Assembly (NCBI GenBank): GCA_033439765.1
Contig: JAULSN010000003.1
Span: 2,480,001-2,544,000 of the forward strand
Source: Lasiosphaeria ovina
Lineage: Eukaryota > Ascomycota > Sordariomycetes > Sordariales > Lasiosphaeriaceae
Length of the DNA: 64,000 nucleotides
Direction of reading: 5' to 3'
Positions 22,445-33,482 of the stretch are shown here, in pieces; within the stretch, counting starts at the first letter, position 1; every line of letters starts with the position of its first letter. The translations under genes and the position numbers were made by a program. The notes beneath the pieces were generated by a model. The model was not told where the DNA came from. It saw only the letters and a program-made list of their open reading frames with translations, and did no database searches.

Positions 22445-23229
22445 GCTGGCGCGTCGGTGATGCAAGTTGCCATGTAATACATTCATTGTTTTAGGCTTGA
22501 GTTTGAACAATGAAGCAAATTTCAATCATGCAGCCAACAAATGGTGAATATTGATTGATATATGTGCCCAGTTTGCTCGTGGCTTCACTTGTATTGACTG
22601 CAGCCTCGGAAGAAGTCCCTTTTCTGGACACGACGGCTTGTTTTAGCGAATGCGTGGCTTCTCATCCGTCGATATTGAAATCATTTTGGGAAAAATATTG
22701 CAATAATCGCATCTCGGATCACGGCGCATGATCAGCTCGGAGAAAGACACTCGTTCCAGACCGAATATCCATCCAGCGTGTTGGGTCGGTCTGTGGCTGG
22801 CTAGCCAGAGCGAGCTGCCTTGGTCTAGACTGCGAATTATTGGCGGCTCTAGTCTCCTTGCAGTGGATTATGGATTGGGGCGCGCCCAGAAGCTCCACGC
22901 CTAGGCTCGATGGGCGCTGGCGCACCAATCTGTGACAGGAACAGCCCCGAAGAGGCTGCACCGGCAGCGAAACCATTGATGATTGCAGCTCTAGCAAGGG
23001 GTTTCAGCCGGCCCACCCCTGTCTCGCTAGCACGCATCTGGAGCGACTGCAGCTCAAGGCGTCGGCCAGAACAGAGTCACCATCAGGATAAAAAGATGGC
23101 GAGAGAGCTCTCAGGTTTTCACTGAGTGTTCACACAAAACTCCTGTCATCTTCTTCTGGTTCAAAAACTCGCATCATATTTATTCTGAACCCACAGCTGC
23201 AACTTCGCCCTTGAAAATAGTCTTTCACC
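22445..23229. other. Intergenic region before the patatin gene
   Basis: About 785 bases with no convincing gene. A GATAAAAAG element near 23086 could act as a TATA-like box for the patatin gene. The small ORFs at 22719-23125 lack coding character. Confidence 0.5.
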
Positions 23230-25443
23230 ATGAAGGGTATCGACACTGCGCGTCTCGAGGACCTGCCCCTGCTCGAGGGGGCCGGCGCAGACCTTGAACC
23301 AGGACTCTACGCGGTCCGCCCTGACGAGGAGGAGCATGTGCTGGAAGCTGAAGACCCCGAATACCACTTTGAGACGTGGTTCCAGACGCCGGTGAGCCCA
23401 TCCAACCTACTCCCATCCCGTTTTCTGGACTCGAACCTGACCATCACACGCAGCCGCTCGATGCCGAGACCATCAAAAGACTCCACAGCGTCCAGCTCTT
23501 CGCGGAGTCGCACGCCCAGGGCTTCTGCAGCGACGAGTCGGCCGGCACGTGGACCTGGTTCGAGTTTGCCATCATGAAGTCCGAGAAGGACACGACGCCG
23601 CGCATCAAGGACGAGGTGACGCTCGCGTGGAGGAGCCACAAGAACTACCAGAAGAAGTGGGAGTACGGATGGGCAAGTGTTTTCCTTTCTTTTCTCTCGC
23701 TCTCAGTCCCCAGCCATGTCTAACCTTTCTGTCTGCGGCAAACAGAAGGCGGGCAAGAAGTTCAGCGTGAACCACGACATGTTCCGCCTGCTCGAGCCCG
23801 GCAACGTCATCGCCGTCCGCCTCGCCGCGCGGTTCTTGGGCTGGGCCGTGTACGCGCGCAAGGGCTATCTGGAGATTGAGATTGGCGAAGAAGGTGTGTT
23901 GCTGCGTCTCTCGTCTCAGACGATACCTGGGCAGCAGCTTTCAATACTGACGCCGGACGGAACGCGCCAGTCGAGCGCAAGAAGCTCAACTACGGCCAGA
24001 TCGTGTCGACGGTCAACACGGTGCAGGAGGTCTTCCAGGACATCAACAGCATCATGCAGCCCGAGACCATGCAGATCTCGAGGGTGTCCAACGCCCTGTT
24101 CATGGCCGGCATGATGTCGGGCCAGGACAAGCCGCCGCTGCGCGTCCTCTCTCTCGGTGTGACCTTCCCTCCCCTAAAGCCCAGTCGTTCCCAGACAACG
24201 TTGCTAACAAAAACAACCCAAAACAGACGGCGGAGGTGTCCGCGGCATTGCTGCCCTCATGTTGCTCGACGAGATTATGAAAAAGTCACACCCCGGCAAG
24301 CTGCCGTACCAGGTCTTTGACATGATTGGCGGCACGAGCACCGGCGGGTTCATCGCCATCATGCTGGGGCGCATGAAGATGAGCGTCAGCGAGTGCATCC
24401 AGGCGTACACCGAGTTCATGAACGTCGTGTTCCCGCCGCGGTCCAAGATGGGCTCCCTGACGGCAGGTCTGAAATCGGCCTGGTCCGGCAATAAGTGGGA
24501 GGCCGGGCCGCTGGTCGACGTCATCAAGCGGCTCATCAAGGCCAAGCTCGGCGACCCGGAGAAGCTGCTGCTCTTCGACCCCGCCGCGGCCGCCACCGAC
24601 GACAACCCGTGCAAAGTGTAAGTTTTTTTGTTCTTCCTGTGAATGTGTGCAGCCGTGATGTAACTTTCGGTTCTGATTCTGATCTCTGTTTGTGTATAAA
24701 GCTTCCTCATGGCCGTCAACCAGCTCGGCGCCAACAACCACGCGCCCGTCACTCTGCGGACGTACGAGAACCCTCTGGACAAGCCAGCGCTGCCAGAGAT
24801 CAAGCTGTGGGAGGCCTGCCGCGCTACCTCGGCGGCACCGAGCTACTTCCCTCCGCTCGAGGTGTCGGGCGTCAAGTTTCTCGACGGCGGGCTGCAGGCC
24901 AACAACCCACTGGGATGGTAACTAAGCCCTCCCTCCCGTTATTTTAAGAATACAGACCGGGATATCAACTTACTTGCGTGTGAAACCAAAAAAAGGCTCT
25001 GGAACGAAGTGCTGACCGTGTTCGGGCCGGCGCGAGACACGAGCTGCTTCCTGAGCATCGGGACGGGGACGCCCGAGAGCAAGGTGGTGGGATCGGCGAC
25101 GGCGGGAGGCCTGATCGGGTTCGCCAAGTCAATGGCGAGCATCGCGACCAACACGGAGATGGTCAACATCCTGTTCCGGTCGCTCATCAACGCGTTCGCG
25201 CCGCGGCCGCAGGGCAAGAAGTACTGGCGCTTCAACATCGGCGACGGCTGTCCCGACTGGGTCGAGGGCCCCGACGGCGTCTGGGCTTGGTCGCTGCAGG
25301 AGAAGCGCGTCGAGATGGATCTCGGCGAGCTCGACGATGTTGCTGCCATGGACAAGACAGTCAAGGCCACCAAGGCCTACCTTGCCCTCGACGGCGCCAA
25401 GGCCATGATCTCCGAGTGTGCCGAGGCGCTGGTTGTTGCTTGA
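23230..25443 (+). CDS. Patatin-like phospholipase with an uncharacterised N-terminal module
   Basis: Seven exons: 23230-23391, 23454-23672, 23746-23893, 23971-24156, 24227-24617, 24702-24917 and 24996-25443. Every junction keeps frame, giving 589 residues. The catalytic half (about 230-480) is patatin-like. It has the oxyanion loop DGGGVRG at 239-245, the nucleophile elbow GTSTG with Ser276, and Asp430 in the DGG motif followed by NNP. The expected activity is acyl hydrolysis of phospholipids or galactolipids through a Ser-Asp dyad. Residues 1-200 form a separate module with TWTWFEFAI and EPGNVIAVRLAARFLGW, which I do not recognise as a named domain. No signal peptide is visible, so it is probably intracellular. 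Intron 2 (23673-23745) appears to use a GC donor, GG|GCAAGT. No NACHT or NB-ARC domain is attached, unlike the patatin-headed fungal NLRs. Confidence 0.88.
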
Positions 25444-25918
25444 TGCTGATCGTTTATATATACCCTCAGTTGTGCAACAAATATTCTATATTTTTACGAG
25501 CAAAGTGCAAACGGAATAAAAAAAAAACATAGCCCCTGGCTGACAGCGAAGGAAGACTAGCAGCAGCAGCAGCAGCAACCGCAGCAAATCTGCTAGAATA
25601 TCGACGTCGACTGTACTTTGAGGCTCCTTGCTTCGCATAGATATTTACTCGTCCCCGCTTTCATTGACATCCATGAGCTAGTTGTATCAACATTCACACC
25701 ACCTGAGCAATCAGTTCAGACAACGATTTCGGTGGTTGCAGTGAGTGACGTGCACGTGATTGCCAAGGTCCAAAACGCGCCAAATCTCTTGCGATTCGCG
25801 TCTCTGCTTTGCTGAACTGCATCATTCGACCTCCGCCTGACTTGACGGCGAAAATCAGAGCCTGACAACAGACGAGATCAGCGGAACCACGGAGATAAAA
25901 CAGGAACTAGTTACCAGC
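25444..25918. other. Intergenic region between patatin and DJ-1 genes
   Basis: Holds the patatin 3' end, with an AATAAA run at about 25516 as a likely polyadenylation element, and a (CAG)n repeat of five to six units at 25560-25577. The DJ-1 promoter must lie in the last few hundred bases; GATAAAA near 25894 is too close to the start codon to be a normal TATA box. Confidence 0.5.
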
Positions 25919-26994
25919 ATGGTGCAAGTTCTTATCATGATGGCCGACTACGGGCATGACCCAACCGGTCAGTGGCACCTAATCAAGTCCCCATGAATCC
26001 GACAAATGCTCACAGCCCAACCTCGCCCGGTCCGCAGAGACGGCCATCCCATACCACGCCTTCAAGAACGCCGGCTTCCACGTCAACTTTGCCACCGAGA
26101 CGGGCAACACGCCCGCGTGCGACAAGCGGATGCTGGAGGGCCTGACGCAAAAACTCCTAGTCCGTCTCACCTCATCTCCCCCGACCTAACCTAACCTAAC
26201 CTAGGTAACCAACCCATCCCAGGGCGCCAAACGATCCACAGTCGCCCTCTACACGGCCATGACACAAACCCTCGAATGGACGCTCCCACGCTCCTGGACA
26301 GCAGCCGCCTTCACGCTGGCGCCGTTCGACCTGGTGTTCCTGCCGGGCGGGCACGACAAAGCCGTGCGGCAGCTGATCGACTCGCCGTGCGCGCGCCGGC
26401 TGCTGGCAGACTTCTTCCCGGGCACGCGCAAGCCGAGCGCGCGCGCCGCCGCCGCCGTCTGCCACGGCGTGCTGGCGCTCGCCGAGGCGCGCGACGCCGC
26501 CACCGGCCGCAGCGTGCTCGCCGACTGCGCCACCACGGCGCTGCCCGCGCGCTTCGAGCAGCTTGCCTTCTGGGGGACCAGGTTGTTCCTCGGTGACTAC
26601 TACAAGACGTATGGTGTTGGGAGCGAGGATGTTGAGCCGTCGGTGGGTGCGCGTTCTCGTCGCTCTGGAAGAACTAAATGCTTGAATGAAAGCTGTTAGT
26701 CAACTAACCACCTCCGCCGCGATGCAGGTGCGCAAGGCGCTGGCCGACCCGAAGCAGTACAAGAACAGCCTCAGCCCGTTGCCGTATGTGTCGCCCCGCT
26801 CTTTCGCCTCGTCATTGTCATTGCCGTCTGAATTTATGTAGTTACTTACTCTGCCTCTTCAAAGCTTCGTCGTCGAGGACACGCAGTTCAACTACATCAG
26901 CGCGCGCTTCCCCGGCGACGTGGAGCTCATGGCCAGCAGGATCGTCGCCCTCATGCACAGCATTGACCAGACTCCTTCTATACCGGGTGTTTGA
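25919..26994 (+). CDS. DJ-1/PfpI superfamily protein (ThiJ-type)
   Basis: Five exons, 25919-25967, 26038-26159, 26223-26642, 26728-26783 and 26865-26994, give 258 residues with frame kept throughout. The start VQVLIMMADYGHDP is the first beta strand of the DJ-1 fold. FDLVFLPGGHDKAVRQL is the acidic and glycine turn region. The nucleophile elbow is AAAAVCHGVLALA with Cys137. FVVEDTQFNYISARFPGDVE near the end is typical of fungal members. Members act as glyoxalase III or Hsp31-type holdases, or as isocyanide hydratases; which applies here cannot be told. Intron 2 has a weak GTCCGT donor and an array of CTAAC branch-site motifs. The gene lies in tandem behind the patatin gene, about 475 bases downstream, and converges on the RTA1 gene. 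No targeting signal is visible. Confidence 0.85.
26185..26204 (+). repeat. CCTAA tandem inside DJ-1 intron 2
   Basis: Three CCTAA units followed by CCTAG within a 63-nt intron. Each unit creates a CTAAC branch-site consensus; the last places its branch adenine about 24 nt before the acceptor. It resembles but is not the fungal telomere unit CCCTAA. Confidence 0.75.
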
Positions 26995-27474
26995 ACCGCA
27001 GTCCCCGGGATGTTGGAGTAATCAGTATTGTAATTAAGGGGAGATGGAACTGTTAGAAATTCACAGAGTGTTGTGGTATTCGAGGCCGTAGACAGCATGA
27101 AACGATGGCCACGAGTGATGACGTCGGGAGACTTGGCCGAGAAGGTCGGGGGTAGATTTATGCGTTGCTAGATGCATGTTGCGATGAAAATGATACATGA
27201 CGGGGCAAAGTTCCTTCTGCGCAGTCTTCGGGGATTTTTTATGAGCTCTCAATAGAAAATATATATATCATCTTTGGGTCTAGGCTAGTCTATCCCAGTG
27301 CTCTAATTATAGATAGTGAGAAAAAAGAAGAAAGCGTCTTTCCAACTCCGCTGTTTTAAAAAGAAGACTCGTAATAAGGGGTATCTACTTGGTATGTGCG
27401 ATGGGCTTGCACAATCCTCAACAAAAGTGGCGGCATGGGGATACTGGTCATCACAGCACCCGCAACTCCACCCC
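26995..27474. other. Convergent 3' region of DJ-1 and RTA1 genes
   Basis: About 480 AT-rich bases between two converging stops, with no gene. It is expected to hold both polyadenylation sites. Confidence 0.55.
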
Positions 27475-28606
27475 TCAAACAGCCTCTGGCTTCTCGTTCG
27501 CGGGCTTCTCGTTGGCAGAGGACGAGTCGCCTTCGGTCTGCTGGCCGTGCGTGGCGGTGCCCGCAGTTGCGGGAGCTCTTCCAGTGTCAGCCGTCCGGCG
27601 GCTGTTCTTGATGGCGAGCGAGTGGGACATGTGGGGGAAGAAGATGCCGGGTGGAAAGGCGGCGAGCAGTCCCGAGGCGATGAGGACGGCAAAGGACTCG
27701 AGCACGACGAACGAGGGCTCGTCCTGCATGATGTGGTTGCCCCAGCCGCCGGCCATCTCGGCGATGCGGTAGACGCAGCGGATGGCCAGGCCGGCGTAGG
27801 CACCCGTCATGGCGTAGAGGAACGTCTTGAAGCGGCGGTCGGCCCACAGCGCCACGGCGTCCTTGTTGCCCGGCGGGTTGGGGCCCGTCAGCGTGCGCCG
27901 CACGCGCAGCAGGTACTCGGCGCTCAGGGCGCCGAAGCCGCCCAGCACGACCACCTGCAGCACGATGCCGGCGATGATGGTGCGGTTGCCGTTCTGCAGC
28001 AGGTCTATCTTGTCGCGGCCCGCCGCCGCGGCGATGCCGCCGCCGATGGCCTGGATCACGAGGCACGACACGTCGGCAGGGACGAAGATGAGTGGGTAGG
28101 CGCGCGGCGGAATGCGGCTGAGCGATGGGTCCAGCGCCAGCACGATGTGCCGCAGCGTCAGGTACAGGCCGATGCAGATGAGCGTGGGCCCGAGGATGAT
28201 GGCGACGATCTGCGTCTTGAAGGCCGATCCGTTCCACGGGTTGGTGGATAGCTGCGCGCGCCCGATGTAGCCTGTCGTCGGAAAAGAAACGCGGTTAGTT
28301 AGCATTCCAACCCATGTTCCGGACTAGCTACCGCTGTCGCCCCACGAGCACATGAAAGATGAGAGGAAACCCACCTGCAAGCTCGAGAATGCACCCGGCG
28401 GCGATGGCGATGGAATAGCCCCACGTCCGCTTCCACACGCCAAACACGAGCGTCACGATGGCCGCTATCCCGAAGCCGAGGGCGACAAAGATGTTGGCGC
28501 CCTGATTGGGGAAGTAGCCGAGCGTGGTGGCCTTGACGGGGCACAAGGCCGTGACCACGGAGCAGGTATCGTAGCTCGGCCGGAAGGCCGCCTGTGGCGT
28601 CGACAT
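27475..28606 (-). CDS. RTA1-like seven-pass membrane protein
   Basis: Two exons on the minus strand, 28606-28375 and 28271-27475, joined in phase 1 over a 103-nt GTGGGT...CGACAG intron, give 342 residues. The RTA1 family (Rta1, Rsb1, Pug1 and relatives in yeast) comprises seven-pass plasma-membrane or ER proteins linked to sphingoid-base translocation, sterol-drug resistance and porphyrin handling. The family core is rebuilt exactly at the splice: CILELAGYIGRAQ, with the Glu and GY..R residues that mark this family. Seven hydrophobic segments can be traced; GGGIAAAAG and YRIAEMAGGWG are further family blocks. An early Cys pair (SVVTALCPVK) may form an outside disulfide. The tail is hydrophilic with a repeated NEKP motif. 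The gene is divergent from an Upc2-like sterol-type regulator 2.2 kb away. Confidence 0.9.
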
Positions 28607-30800
28607 GGCGGAGGCGGCGGGCTGCAGCAGCCAATGGGCAATTGATCGGTCGGTAATTAGACTGTAGAGTCAGGACGGCGGCCGAGGTGTCCGAGTCGGA
28701 GCTCGAATCGCGGGGGAGAGCGGGCGGGGCTCGGTAAATAGGGGCCGGGTCGCGTGCGTGGGCGCAAATCGCGGTCGGCGACGTTGACAGTGTTGACAAT
28801 GGGACACAACGGCAAAAAGAAATCTCCACTGGAGGGGAACAGAAGAAATAGACGGATCGACTGGACTTATCAAGGCGGCAGAGACGAGGCAAGAGTGGGG
28901 GCAAAAGCAGCGGGCGGGTATGGGGTTCCTTTGCTTGTGGGCGGCTTACTTATTAGTATGGGGATTTAAGTCATGTTCCCGAGCCCCCGAATGCGAGGGA
29001 GTCTAGCTCGCATGTCGAATTGATTGGTGCAGGGGCGGCACAGTAGTCTGATCATTGTGGCCAGGCTCGGTCTAGCCTACCCAGTAGGGTGCGTAGTAGT
29101 AAGGCTAGGCGGTTCCGAGACTCCAGTGTAAAGAGGGCGATGAGAATGAATACGATACACGGAATAAGATGATGCAATGGCGGGACTCCGGTCCAACAGC
29201 CTGGGAGGATGCGACCTGTAATTAACACGCGTATTGGGTCAACGGCGCAATTAATACAGGTAGATCTTTTCATTCCCAGCAGGTACAGCTTGCGCTGCGA
29301 TGCGCGCGAAAAGTGACATTTGCACGAATTAAAACATGGAGCCTGCTTCCCGGTAATGGGGAAGGGGAAGTTGGAGAGAGGGGTTTGAGTGAGATCCCGG
29401 AACAGATGTGCGGAAGCCAAGGAGCCTCAAAGGAACTTTCGTGAGTGCGTGCGTGCGTGCCGAGTCTGGCCCTAGGGGTGTGAGACCAGTAGGCCCTGAT
29501 TACCAACTGTGACCACGTGCTGGAGGGCGAATCGGATGCGACTGATCCGAGAGCGGGAACGGCGTCTCATTCGCGGGACAGGCGAGAAGTGCGCGCCCGA
29601 ACACGACTAACCAGGCGGCAGGGGTGTGGTGAACATGAAGACCAAGATGCCAAAAGCTCCAGGATACGACCCCCACCTGCCCAAGAAACACAGCTTCCAG
29701 GTCGCATTCTGCGGTTTCCATCACGACGGGCCTCCGGGCTTTTCAGGCTCCAACAAGATTGAAATGCGAACCGCCGCTCCTTCTCAATTTCGATGCAGCC
29801 TAGCTCCAACGACGTGTCGAAGTAATTACGGAACACTTTTTAGTGCAAAGTACCTAATTACTTCCTTCACGAATAAGCATCATCAGCTAATTACATCTAT
29901 AACTCTCGAACGGGATCCAATTGGAACAGCAGATGCCAAACGCCACGCTATAGGTATTGATGCAGGGGTTTCGGTATGCCTTGGAAACAAACTTGAAGAT
30001 TCCAATTCAACAGCCCCCAGCGTCCATCGAGGAGGTAGTGTTACTGTCTGTCATGTCAGCAGTCGCCTAATTCTGCACATTGTCCGGCCCATCTCACCGA
30101 AAATCTCCCTCCTAGCCTCCTTCGTTTCGGGAACCTCTGTTTGGGAACTGTCAGTAAAAAGCGCCCTGCCGTACATGTACACTACATACCAAAGTGTAAG
30201 CCATTCTCCCTAGCTCATGTTTGTTACTATTTCCTCCGTGCCTTTCCTCTTGGACTGGCAACACCTCACTCGCGTCGAGGGGTCTTTTTGGGGGCCAAGT
30301 TTGGATTGCTAGGCGGTTTCGGTTTCCAAACCTGCAAGCCCCATCACAGATTCAACTGTGACGGCGCCCCAGCTAGAGGGATGTCATGAATCATTGACCT
30401 GCAACAAACGCGCGCGGGCGATCCCGCCCCCCTGGTGGCGCTAGTTTTCTTTGCTGGCGTAGGGCGATGCGATGCTTTTCCATCCCATCTATTTCGACCC
30501 CCATCATGCACGGATCGATGGGATCGCCACCATCCCCAAACCAATGCAACTGAACGAAACAAGTCTTCCTCCCACTAAACCACACACACCTTAATTAAGC
30601 CCTTGTTACGTGTGCCGCTAGGCTACCGACAGTCTGGAAACCATGCGGCGGCGGCTACCACCACTTGTCACCTCACCGCCGTGGCCCGTCCCTCCAACTT
30701 CAACTGCCAAACCGAACTAAACTAACCAATTACACCCCCCTCAAATGTAGGCTCGAATCAACTTCTGAATCTGGATGCACGGACAGTCCGCTCCTCCTCA
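28607..30800. promoter_or_regulatory. Divergent upstream region of RTA1 and the Zn2Cys6 regulator
   Basis: About 2.2 kb separating two divergent starts, with no convincing coding sequence. AT-rich patches at 29820-29960 and 30160-30260 interrupt a mixed background. If the regulator controls RTA1, its binding sites should be here; I did not identify a clear repeated CGG half-site arrangement by eye. Confidence 0.45.
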
Positions 30801-32650
30801 ATGTCGGGGTTAACCCCGTCCTCGCCAGGAGCCCGAGAAGGAGGACGCCGAGGTGGAGGCGGAGGAGTTGCGATGGCCGTTGTGCCAAGCATTGTCGAGC
30901 CAGTATCAATCGTGACATCGACTGGCGTTGCCGATGTAGCCATAGCAACAACACCTTCTCCCGACGAACCCTCGGGGGCCGCCTCGGGCTTGGCATCGCC
31001 CACCACGGCGCTGCTCTTGGCAGCCGGCTACGGCAGGCGGTCGCACCGCAAGAGTCGCACCGGCTGCGCCCGATGCAAGGCGCGCAAGATCAAGGCGAGT
31101 TCGAGCCCGACCTCGAGGCTGACCGACCTCGTTGACGTTGCAATGCTAACTCCTGCTACCGCTAGTGCGACGAGCGGCACCCCTCCTGCCTCAACTGCAT
31201 CTCGCACGGCGTCGAGTGCCCGTTCCTGGCGCTCAAGACGGCCGACACGCCCGTCCGGGCCAACAGCCGAAAGACGCCGTCGTCGGCATCGTCGCGGCGG
31301 TCCCCGTTTGCCTCGCCGACCGACGTCTCCTCCTCCGCCACCGCCTCCTCCACGCCGCCGCTCCCGTTATCCCCACACCCTCGCCCGCCGGCCCCACCAC
31401 CACCAGCACTCGACGCCACCATCGCCCCGGCGACGGACACAGCCGTTTTGGACTACGACTCGGACTCGGACCCGGCGGCCGCCCCCCTACCACTGCTGGA
31501 GCTGGAGCTGCTGCACAACTTCACGGTGCACACGCACGCGACGCTGGCGGCCGACGCCGGCGTGTGCGACTTCTGGCGCGTCGCCGTCGTGCGCATCGGC
31601 CTCGGCTGCGACTACATCATGCGCTCCGTGCTGGCCGTCAGCGCGCTGCACCTGGCCTACCACCGCCCCGACCGCCGCGACTTCTACACGGCCCAGGGCA
31701 TCCTGCTGCACACGCGCGCCAGCCGCTCCGCCATGCGCCTGATGGCCGAGGCGTCGGCAGCCGCCGCAGCAGCAAGTAACAGCAGCAACAACGACGGCGA
31801 TGACGACCAAAGCATGGCGTCACCCGCACCTGCGCCTGCGCCTGTGGGGCTGAGTGACGACGACGCCGTCAACCTGTTCCTGTTCAGCATGCTGACCGTG
31901 TACTTTGCGCTGGCGAGCCCGCGGCGGCCGCTGGCGGACGGGTCGTTCTTCATCATCGGGTCGACGGCGGGCGGCGGCAGCGGCGGCAGCGGCGGCGGCG
32001 TGGCCAACTTCCCCGACTGGACGTTCCTGCTGAGCGGCGCCAAGTCGCTCAGCAACGTCGTCGGCGAGCGCGGGCCCGACACGCTGCTAGCGCCGTTTCT
32101 GGTCTACGGCACGCGGCGGTGGCACGCGTCGCGCCGCGACAGCAAGGATGCCGCCACCGACCTCGACGGGACTAACGGTGTTGGCGAGGACGGCGGGAAC
32201 GACGGCGACGACTGCGCGCCGCTCCGCGAGCTGCGGCGGCGCGTGGCGGGCAGCGCGGCGGTGGCGGCGGACGCGGCGCTCGGGCACACGTACGCGCACG
32301 CGCTGGACGAGCTGGAGCTGGCGCTGGGGGCGCGGCAGCGGCAGCGACGGCAAGAGGAAGGCGACGCGGGGGCGCCGCGCGACGTCTTGGACGCCATGCT
32401 GTGGCTGTGGGAGGTGTCGGACTCGCTGGTGCCGCTGCTCAAGGGCCCGGCCCCGGCGCAGGAGGCCGTGGCCATCTTCGCCCACTTCTGCATCCTCCTC
32501 CGCCACCACGAGAGCGTGTGGTGGCTGCAGGGCTGGGCCCACCACCTCGTCTCGTCTGCCTACGACATCCTCGACCCCGACCACAGGCCCTGGATCGACT
32601 GGCCCATGCGCGAGATGGGGCTGCTGCACGACGGGTACATGACGATGTGA
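30801..32650 (+). CDS. Zn2Cys6 transcription factor, Upc2-like (sterol uptake control type)
   Basis: Two exons, 30801-31094 and 31166-32650, give 592 residues. The binuclear cluster is formed only after splicing: C89-x2-C92-x6-C99-x6-C106-x2-C109-x6-C116, with the intron exactly between RKIK and CDE. The donor reads AAG|GCGAGT, a GC rather than GT donor, and no GT donor near it keeps frame. A Ser/Pro-rich linker follows. Then comes the regulatory region starting LPLLELELLHNFTVHTHATL and WRVAVVRIGLGCDYIMRSVLAVSALHLAYH, the form seen in fungal Upc2/Ecm22-like regulators. Low-complexity insertions (Ala/Asn/Asp near 290, Gly/Ser near 365, acidic near 430) probably vary between strains. Upc2 itself senses sterol level; whether this one does is unknown. 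It is divergent from the RTA1 gene. Confidence 0.85.
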
Positions 32651-33220
32651 CGAGGTTTGGATATCTGTCTTCTGTTATGATGTCGTCGGTTTCGAGGACT
32701 CGGTTGGTTCTTGCCGACGTGGTCAGCTTTAGAAGCGGTTGGCGGGCGTCATTGAAGACGTGGTGTATCGTTCGAATACGGCCATTGTTTGACTTGATAC
32801 CTCTTACTAGGTAGTTAATCTCCCTACTCGATCGTAGTTAATTAGTTAATAGCTCATAATTAATGCTTATTCAATACACTGAAAGCTGTGAGCATTTTCT
32901 TTCCCTAATTATTGTCTTACAGCGCTGCAACAACCTCAACGACTACAACGCCGTCTTGACTCCCTGGCCCGCCAACCCCTCTTACCCGCTGAACTGTCTT
33001 TTCCGACGGCCGGCCCGTCAAGACGGTACGTCCAATGCTAACAGTTCAGTAAGAGCGAGAGATCCAAAGAGGGCACAAGGGTAGACCCCACGGACGGCTC
33101 GCTGCGGGCTCACGCGTATGCAAGAATAACTCGAGGGCAGTAGCCAAGTCAGGTGCGCCTAGATGGCGTGCTAGTGGCGGGCTCGTAGAGAAGCTGAAAC
33201 GAGAGCTCGCTAGGTCTATC
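32651..33220. other. AT-rich 3' flank of the regulator gene
   Basis: No gene is seen. AT-rich sequence at 32800-32900 fits a transcript end, and the segment then passes into a pseudogene zone. Confidence 0.5.
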
Positions 33221-33482
33221 CTAGCTGAGCCTATTGCTGGAAGAGGGACCGACCGCGAATCCTTCGACCTTTGGAGGAGTTATGCTCGCAACATACACCT
33301 CAACAGCATTACGGGGCTCGGCCGAGCCCCGCGGACGCTGGGCCCGCTTCGGCGGCAATTTTGGAAGCAATTTTGGGTTGGCTTCGAGCATGCTGGACAT
33401 GGCCCCAGAAAGCCGAGAGAATTCGCTCGGCTGTGGGGGGGCGAGTCGGTTGGTCGGGACGCCAGCCACCATCTGGTTGGTC

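Noticed and set aside
21449..22525. A 358-residue ORF on the minus strand over the reductase
   Set aside because: Antisense shadow of an aldo/keto reductase with all catalytic residues; its own translation is low-complexity Arg/Gly/His/Val.
26181..26206. Possible telomeric repeat
   Set aside because: The unit is CCTAA, not CCCTAA, there are only about three copies, and they lie in an intron that keeps the DJ-1 frame.
27316..28251. A 311-residue plus-strand ORF over the RTA1 gene
   Set aside because: Antisense shadow; the RTA1 core is on the minus strand.
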